A stretch of DNA of 40,100 nt, from positions 1-40,100 of the forward strand of contig JAURLI010000068.1 of assembly GCA_030831315.1 (NCBI GenBank). Direction: 5' to 3'. The notes beneath the pieces were generated by a model. That model was not told the origin of the DNA and ran no database searches. It saw only the letters and a list, made by a program, of their open reading frames with translations. This document shows positions 35,759 through 40,100 of the stretch, in pieces (the stretch's first letter is position 1; each line of letters starts with the position of its first letter). The DNA is from Alphaproteobacteria bacterium (lineage in GTDB: Bacteria; Pseudomonadota; Alphaproteobacteria; SMXQ01). The position numbers and the translations under genes were made by a program.

Positions 35759-37663
35759 ATGTCGCAAAACCGCCACCACGCCTCAGCCGCCGCCTCGCCC
35801 GGCCTGCTTGCAAGCCTCGGCACCCGGCTGGCCATCCTTTTCCTGCTGTTCGCCACCGTACCGGCGACGGCGAGCTACCTGATCATCCATTTCGGCGCCT
35901 CCGAGATGGCGAGCTTCATCGGCGAACTCGCCATCGGGCTCTGCGGAGCAGCGCTCGGCGTGGTCTTTGCCCTGCGCATCAGCGGGCGGATCAAGGCCGG
36001 GGCCGCCGCTGCCGCCGCGCTCGCCCGCGGCGACACGGACGTCGAGCTGCCCGCCGCCTCGCGCGATGAAATCGGCATGCTGGCGCGCGCGCTCGCCGAC
36101 ATCCGCGATCTCATCGCCGACAACCAGCGCCTGACCCAGATGGTCGACCAGATGCCCATCAACGTCATGACGGCCGACCCGCAGGATTTCCGCATCAACT
36201 ACGTCAACAAGACGAGCATCGAGACTCTCAAGTCCATCCAGCGGCTGCTGCCGTGCAAGGCGGAGGAAATCGTCGGCCAGTGCATCGACATTTTCCACAA
36301 GCACCCCGAACACCAGCGCAAGCTGCTCGCCAACCCGAAGAACCTGCCGCACCACGCAGTGATCCAGCTGGGCGGCGAGTACCTCGATCTCAACGTTTCC
36401 GCGATCAATGACGCCAAGGGCAACTACGTGGGTCCGATGGTCAGCTGGTCGGTGGTCACAGACAAGGTCAAGGCCGATGCCGACACGGCGCGGCTGATGA
36501 CCATGGTCGATGAAATGCCGATCAACGTCATGGCTGCCGACCCCGAAGAATTCCGCATCAATTACGTCAACAAGACCAGCTATGAGACCCTGAAGAAGAT
36601 CGAGCACCTGCTGCCCTGCAAAGCGGCCGAGATCAAGGGGCAGTGCATCGACATCTTCCACAAGCATCCCGAACACCAGCGCCGCCTTCTCGCCAATCCC
36701 GACAACCTCCCGCACTCGGCAAGGATCAAAGTGGGGGATGAAACCTTGTCGCTCAAGGTGTCCGCCATCCGCGACAAGCAGGGCAAGTACCTCGGCCCGA
36801 TGGTGAGCTGGGCCGTCATCACCGGGCAGGTCAAGCTTGCCGACGATTTCGAGACCAACGTGAAATCCGTCGTCGATACGGTGTCCGCCGCCTCCACCGA
36901 GATGCAGGCGACCGCCCAGGCGATGAGCGCGACGGCGGAGGAAACCAACCGCCAGTCGACGGTCGTCGCGGCCGCCTCCGAACAGGCGACCAACAACGTC
37001 CAGACGGTGGCGAGCGCTGCGGAAGAGCTTTCCGCCTCGGTCTCGGAAATCTCCAACCAGGTTTCCCAGAGCACCAAGATCGCCCGCGCCGCGGTCGAAA
37101 AGGCGACCGGCACCAACGCCCAGATCCAGGAACTGGCGACCGCCGCCCAGAAGATCGACGAGGTGGTGAAGCTGATCTCCGACATCGCGGCGCAGACCAA
37201 CCTGCTGGCGCTGAATGCCACCATCGAAGCGGCGCGGGCGGGCGACGCCGGCAAGGGCTTCGCCGTAGTGGCAAGCGAGGTCAAGAGCCTCGCCAACCAG
37301 ACGGCGCAGGCCACCGACGAAATCGCGGCGCAGATCTCCGCCGTGCAGTCGGCGACCACGAGCTCGGTCTCGGCGATCGAGGAGATCACCAAGGTCATCA
37401 ACGAGATCAACGAGATTTCCAACGCCGTCGCCGCGGCGGTCGAGGAACAGGGGGCGGCCACCCAGGAAATCGCCCGCAACGTTCAGGAAGCCGCCACCGG
37501 CACGCGCGAGGTGTCGTCGAACATCTCGGGCGTCACCCAGGCCGCGTCCGAAACCGGCACCTCCGCCCAGCAGGTGCTGGAAGCGGCGGGCGAGCTCAGC
37601 CGGCAGTCGGAAGGACTGTCGGGCCAGGTGGATCAGTTCTTGCGTCAGGTCCGCGCGATGTAA
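35759..37663 (+). CDS. Methyl-accepting chemotaxis protein with two tandem PAS-like domains
   Basis: 634 residues from the ATG at 35759, with GGGGA ten bases upstream. Two membrane helices (about 22-42 and 53-74) are joined by only about ten residues, so there is no periplasmic sensor. A HAMP-like linker (75-122) is followed by two PAS-like repeats at about 128-238 and 249-359, 82 of 111 positions identical by hand alignment. Each repeat keeps [20 protein letters not shown] and GPMVSW, giving Cys166, Cys175, His180, His182, His185 and the same set 121 residues later. The signalling domain (about 390-634) contains the tip [20 protein letters not shown]. It should signal to CheA/CheW from the cytoplasmic side of the membrane. 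Sensing of redox state, metal or haem through the Cys/His cluster is inference. No che genes are nearby. Confidence 0.9.
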   Translation: MSQNRHHASAAASPGLLASLGTRLAILFLLFATVPATASYLIIHFGASEMASFIGELAIGLCGAALGVVFALRISGRIKAGAAAAAALARGDTDVELPAASRDEIGMLARALADIRDLIADNQRLTQMVDQMPINVMTADPQDFRINYVNKTSIETLKSIQRLLPCKAEEIVGQCIDIFHKHPEHQRKLLANPKNLPHHAVIQLGGEYLDLNVSAINDAKGNYVGPMVSWSVVTDKVKADADTARLMTMVDEMPINVMAADPEEFRINYVNKTSYETLKKIEHLLPCKAAEIKGQCIDIFHKHPEHQRRLLANPDNLPHSARIKVGDETLSLKVSAIRDKQGKYLGPMVSWAVITGQVKLADDFETNVKSVVDTVSAASTEMQATAQAMSATAEETNRQSTVVAAASEQATNNVQTVASAAEELSASVSEISNQVSQSTKIARAAVEKATGTNAQIQELATAAQKIDEVVKLISDIAAQTNLLALNATIEAARAGDAGKGFAVVASEVKSLANQTAQATDEIAAQISAVQSATTSSVSAIEEITKVINEINEISNAVAAAVEEQGAATQEIARNVQEAATGTREVSSNISGVTQAASETGTSAQQVLEAAGELSRQSEGLSGQVDQFLRQVRAM

Positions 37664-37727
37664 CCCCAGACCATCGCAGGATCATTTCCGGCCCGCGTTT
37701 CCCCAGAGCGCGATCCGGAAACGACCG

Positions 37728-37764
37728 GGAGGCGGCGTTTCCCCAGAGCGCCGCCTCCTTTTTT
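37728..37764 (+). terminator. Strong Rho-independent terminator of the chemoreceptor gene
   Basis: GGAGGCGGCG (37728-37737) pairs perfectly with CGCCGCCTCC (37749-37758), 10 bp with an 11-base loop, then TTTTTT. It stands 65 bases after the stop codon and just before the convergent phosphoesterase gene. Its loop and left stem contain one copy of a 16-base repeat also present at 37695-37710. Confidence 0.9.
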
Positions 37765-37770
37765 CTGCAT

Positions 37771-38580
37771 TCAGGGGCGTTCGGGGCGCAGCCTGCCGCC
37801 CTGGCGCACCGGGCAGACGCGCAGCGCCAAGCCTGTCGCATCGTCGGTTTCGCAATAGACGGCGCAGAAGGTGCCCTCGCCCTCGGCCGGTTCCAGCCTC
37901 TCGCGGCGCAGGCGCGTCACAAAGCGCGCGATGGCCTCGTCCTTCTGCATGCCGATGACCGAATCGTAATCGCCGCACATGCCCGCATCGGTCTGGTAGG
38001 CGGTGCCGCCGGAAAAAATCTGCGCATCCGCCGTCGGAATATGGGAGTGGCTGCCCACCACCAGCGAGGCGCGGCCGTCCAGCATGTGTCCCATCGCCAT
38101 CTTTTCGCTGGTAGCCTCGCCATGCACGTCGACGATCACCACATCCACCGTGCGGCCAAGTTCCTGCGCGGCGAGCGCATCCTCGACGGCGCGGAACGGA
38201 TCGTCGAGGGCTTCCATGAACAGGCGCGTCATGACCTGTACCACAAGAACCTCGGCGCCGCCTTTGGTCGTCACCAGCGCGGCGCCGCGCCCGGGCGTGC
38301 CCGGCGGGTAGTTGGCGGGCCGCAAAATGCGCCGGTCGGTGTCCATGTAGGACATGATCTCGCGCTGGTCGAAGGCATGGTTGCCGGTGGTGATGATGTC
38401 GACGCCGGCATCATGCAGTTCCGCCGCGATCTTGGCGGTGATGCCGAAACCGGCGGCCGAGTTCTCGCCGTTACCGACGACGACGTCGAGGCCGAGCTCC
38501 TTGCGCAACGCGGGCAAATGCCGCTTCACCGCCTCGCGGCCGGCACGGCCGACGATGTCGCCGCAATAAAGAATCTTCAT
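37771..38580 (-). CDS. YmdB-family metallophosphoesterase
   Basis: 269 residues. All metal-ligand motifs of the family are present: YCGDIVGRAGR with Asp8, GNGENSAAGFG, TGNHAFDQREI, VDVHGEATSEKMAMG and GSHSHIPTADAQI. Members hydrolyse 2',3'-cyclic nucleotides; in Bacillus the YmdB homologue influences biofilm formation. Its start overlaps the cyclo-ligase stop by four bases, so the two are co-translated, a pairing common in alphaproteobacteria. The C-terminus is slightly long (RVCPVRQGGRLRPERP). Confidence 0.92.
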   Translation of the reverse strand: MKILYCGDIVGRAGREAVKRHLPALRKELGLDVVVGNGENSAAGFGITAKIAAELHDAGVDIITTGNHAFDQREIMSYMDTDRRILRPANYPPGTPGRGAALVTTKGGAEVLVVQVMTRLFMEALDDPFRAVEDALAAQELGRTVDVVIVDVHGEATSEKMAMGHMLDGRASLVVGSHSHIPTADAQIFSGGTAYQTDAGMCGDYDSVIGMQKDEAIARFVTRLRRERLEPAEGEGTFCAVYCETDDATGLALRVCPVRQGGRLRPERP

Positions 38581-39140
38581 GCCACGCCCCTTCGGCCGAA
38601 ACGCACGACGCCGAGCTCGGTCAGCACCGCGTCGAGGCGCTGATCATGATCGGTGCCGGGAATCCTGTCCACCTCCTGGGCCGAGAAGGCGATGCCGATG
38701 GCGCTGAGCGAACCATCGGCGCGAAGCGCGGCAAGGGTGCGGTCATAGAATCCACCGCCATACCCCAGCCTGTGTCCGGACGGGTCATATGCGAGCAGCG
38801 GCACCAGCACGACATCGGGACGCAGGCGTTCGGACGCAGGCGGCGGCTCGGGAATGCCCTGATAGCCGGGCGGCAGGGAATCGCCCGGCTTCCATGCACG
38901 GAAGGCGAGCGGCTCCATCTTGCCCGTCACCACGGGCAGGCACAGACGGTGGCCGCGCTGCGCGAGTGCTGTGAGCAGCGGCATGATGTCGGCCTCGCCC
39001 TTCATCGGGCTGTAGCCGGCGATGACCGCCGCGGGCGGCAGCGAGAAAGCCGCCATGAAATTCGCCGTCAGCACCGGGCCGATGCGCGCGCCGAAGAGAT
39101 CGCAGGCGTCCTGGCGACGGGCGCGCGCGGCGCTACGCAT
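38577..39140 (-). CDS. 5-formyltetrahydrofolate cyclo-ligase
   Basis: About 187 residues. It converts 5-formyl-THF to 5,10-methenyl-THF using ATP. The N-terminal basic helix MRSAARARRQD, the substrate segment AGYSPMKGEADIMPLL, VVLVPLLAYDPSGHRLGYGG and the signature GYGGGFYDRTLA are complete. I take the ATG at 39140 because upstream in-frame starts (to 39260) would run into the 6S RNA; a TTG at 39167 (PENLSKQEM) is a good alternative and gives a more usual N-terminus. The order zapA, 6S RNA, cyclo-ligase matches enterobacteria, where the cyclo-ligase (ygfA) is co-transcribed with ssrS. Confidence 0.88.
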   Translation of the reverse strand: MRSAARARRQDACDLFGARIGPVLTANFMAAFSLPPAAVIAGYSPMKGEADIMPLLTALAQRGHRLCLPVVTGKMEPLAFRAWKPGDSLPPGYQGIPEPPPASERLRPDVVLVPLLAYDPSGHRLGYGGGFYDRTLAALRADGSLSAIGIAFSAQEVDRIPGTDHDQRLDAVLTELGVVRFGRRGVA

Positions 39141-39221
39141 TTCCTGCTTTGAGAGATTTTCGGGCAAACCGCTCAACCGTTCGCCGGACCGAACAACCGG
39201 ACCGGAGGCATTGACTGAAGA

Positions 39222-39393
39222 AAAGGTGGACGGGGCCACCCCGCCGTTGGCCGTTCTCATCCTCTGCGGCCCTCATCTTAAGGTGGGCGCCATATACCGG
39301 AACCTCAGTCCCGGCAGGGACAGCTCCCGAGGGCTAGAGTAACGGCCCCAGGGATTCAGTGGCCTGACGCGCGGCGCAGCACCCGTCCACCCC
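39222..39393 (-). ncRNA. ssrS: 6S RNA
   Basis: The space between zapA and the cyclo-ligase gene is where 6S RNA sits in many proteobacteria. On the minus strand the 5' GGTGGACGGG (plus 39382-39391) pairs perfectly with the 3' CCCGTCCACC (plus 39225-39234), forming a 10-bp closing stem around about 150 bases and followed by TTTTC. Inner segments (CCTGGGGCCGTTACT, CCCTCGGGAGC, CACCTTAAGA) look like the stems and open bubble of a 6S fold. 6S RNA binds the sigma-70 polymerase as a promoter mimic in stationary phase. No separate promoter is evident; processing from the zapA transcript is possible. Exact ends are estimates. Confidence 0.75.
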
Positions 39394-39397
39394 TTAC

Positions 39398-39766
39398 TTA
39401 GGCGCGTTCGAGCCCGGCGGCAATATCCTCGATGCGGCGCTTGAGCGTCCGCAGGCCTTCGGCGGTTTCCCTGGCCGAGGCTTCGGCCGCGGCGCGGGCC
39501 GCGTCGGCGGCAGCTTCCTGACCAACCATGCCGGCCTTGCCTTCGCGGATATCTTCAAGTTCGCCATAGGCTTCCGACAATTCGTCGGTGATCATCAGCG
39601 ACGCCATGACTAGGAGGCGCGCATCGCCCACCTGCCCGACCTGGCCCGCCAGTTCCGACACTTTCTTGTCGACGTACTTGCCGAGCCGCATGACGTGCTC
39701 TTCCTGCCCGTCGTCGCAGGCGATCTCGTAGCTGCGTCCGTTGATCTTGATCTTGACCTGCGCCAT
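39398..39766 (-). CDS. zapA: Cell division protein ZapA
   Basis: 122 residues. The N-terminal globular domain (VKIKINGRSYEIACDDGQEE, HVMRLGKYVDKKVSEL, ARLLVMASLMITDEL) and the C-terminal coiled coil (about 70-120, Ala/Glu-rich) are typical. ZapA tetramers crosslink FtsZ filaments. It lies 21 bases after the small coiled-coil gene and is followed by 6S RNA. Confidence 0.94.
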   Translation of the reverse strand: MAQVKIKINGRSYEIACDDGQEEHVMRLGKYVDKKVSELAGQVGQVGDARLLVMASLMITDELSEAYGELEDIREGKAGMVGQEAAADAARAAAEASARETAEGLRTLKRRIEDIAAGLERA

Positions 39767-39787
39767 CGCCGTCCCCTAGTGCCGGAA

Positions 39788-40009
39788 TCAGTGCCGGGTA
39801 TCGTTGTCGAGGGTTGCGCGCAAACGACCGATAGCCGCATCGAGGCGCCCGCGCACGGTATCGGCGGCGGCACGAAGGCGTTTCGTTTCGGCCTGCGCAT
39901 CTTCGAGCGCGCGCTGCAACTCGGCGCCGTCGCCACGGCGCGCCAGCACCGCTTCCAGCCGGTCGATTGCCTTTTCAAGTTCGTCGCGCGCTTCAGCGAG
40001 ATCGCTCAT
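39788..40009 (-). CDS. Small coiled-coil protein (DUF4164-like)
   Basis: 73 residues, almost entirely one amphipathic coiled coil (ARDELEKAIDRLEAVLARRG, then LQRALEDAQAETKRLRAAAD and RGRLDAAIGRLRATL). GGGGA lies four bases before the ATG. A short coiled-coil gene directly before zapA is common in alphaproteobacteria and has been assigned to DUF4164. A ZapB-like role with ZapA at the division ring is suggested by position and shape only. Confidence 0.85.
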   Translation of the reverse strand: MSDLAEARDELEKAIDRLEAVLARRGDGAELQRALEDAQAETKRLRAAADTVRGRLDAAIGRLRATLDNDTRH

Positions 40010-40039
40010 GTCATCCCCGTAAAAAAACAGAACATGCCC

Positions 40040-40068
40040 AATTTAGTCGCCGCGGGCCGCGCCCGCAA
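40040..40068 (-). promoter_or_regulatory. Possible promoter of the coiled-coil/zapA/6S transcript
   Basis: Minus-strand TTGCGG (plus 40063-40068) and TAAATT (plus 40040-40045) are 17 bases apart; both boxes are only moderate. The spacer is GC-palindromic. Bases from 40069 to the window end hold nothing I can identify, though a divergent gene may begin just outside. Confidence 0.35.
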
Positions 40069-40100
40069 TGACACGTTGGCCACAACATGCTCAAGCGCCG

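Overview
The window is chromosome of a high-GC alphaproteobacterium, most likely of a Rhodospirillales-type lineage. This rests on gene content and order: serC-serA-hisZ-purA, ruvCAB-ybgC-tolQRAB-pal-cpoB-tilS-ftsH-folP-glmM, an alpha-type HisZ, a long alpha-type FolP, an rpoH sigma factor and a candidate serC leader RNA. The species cannot be named from the sequence alone.

Layout. Positions 1-4750 are accessory. They hold the start of an exported protein, a small secreted protein with three Cys repeats, a strikingly AT-rich secreted orphan, a gene-poor stretch with an orphan terminator, and a 440-residue protein that looks like a stripped-down single-subunit polymerase palm (family A DNA polymerase / T7-type RNA polymerase fold) behind a possible winged helix. 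This block abuts the 3' end of a tRNA-Glu gene, a classic integration site, but no integrase is visible. Positions 4928-7652 hold a JAMM metalloprotease, a small membrane protein, an RluD-type pseudouridine synthase and rpoH. Positions 7649-11589 hold a membrane protein, a membrane-anchored pseudokinase and purA. Positions 11610-16747 carry hisZ, a DmeF-type cation exporter, serA, and serC with its leader. Positions 16890-18746 encode an SLC13 permease.

From 35492 down to 18743 nearly everything is on the minus strand: yebC, ruvCAB, ybgC, tolQRAB, pal, cpoB, tilS, ftsH, folP, glmM, thiD and a tartrate/isopropylmalate-type dehydrogenase. Functionally this is Holliday junction processing, the Tol-Pal envelope constriction machine, tRNA-Ile lysidine synthesis, membrane proteolysis, folate and amino-sugar precursor synthesis. 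A plus-strand chemoreceptor with duplicated PAS-like domains (35759-37663) ends in a strong terminator. The right end holds a YmdB-type phosphoesterase, 5-formyl-THF cyclo-ligase, 6S RNA, zapA and a small coiled-coil gene, the same zapA-6S-cyclo-ligase order known from enterobacteria.

The most unusual items are the HDS-motif polymerase-like protein beside tRNA-Glu, the pseudokinase lacking all key catalytic residues, and the chemoreceptor whose repeated PAS-like domains each carry a conserved Cys/His cluster. I see no CRISPR array, rRNA, transposase, integrase or phage structural gene.
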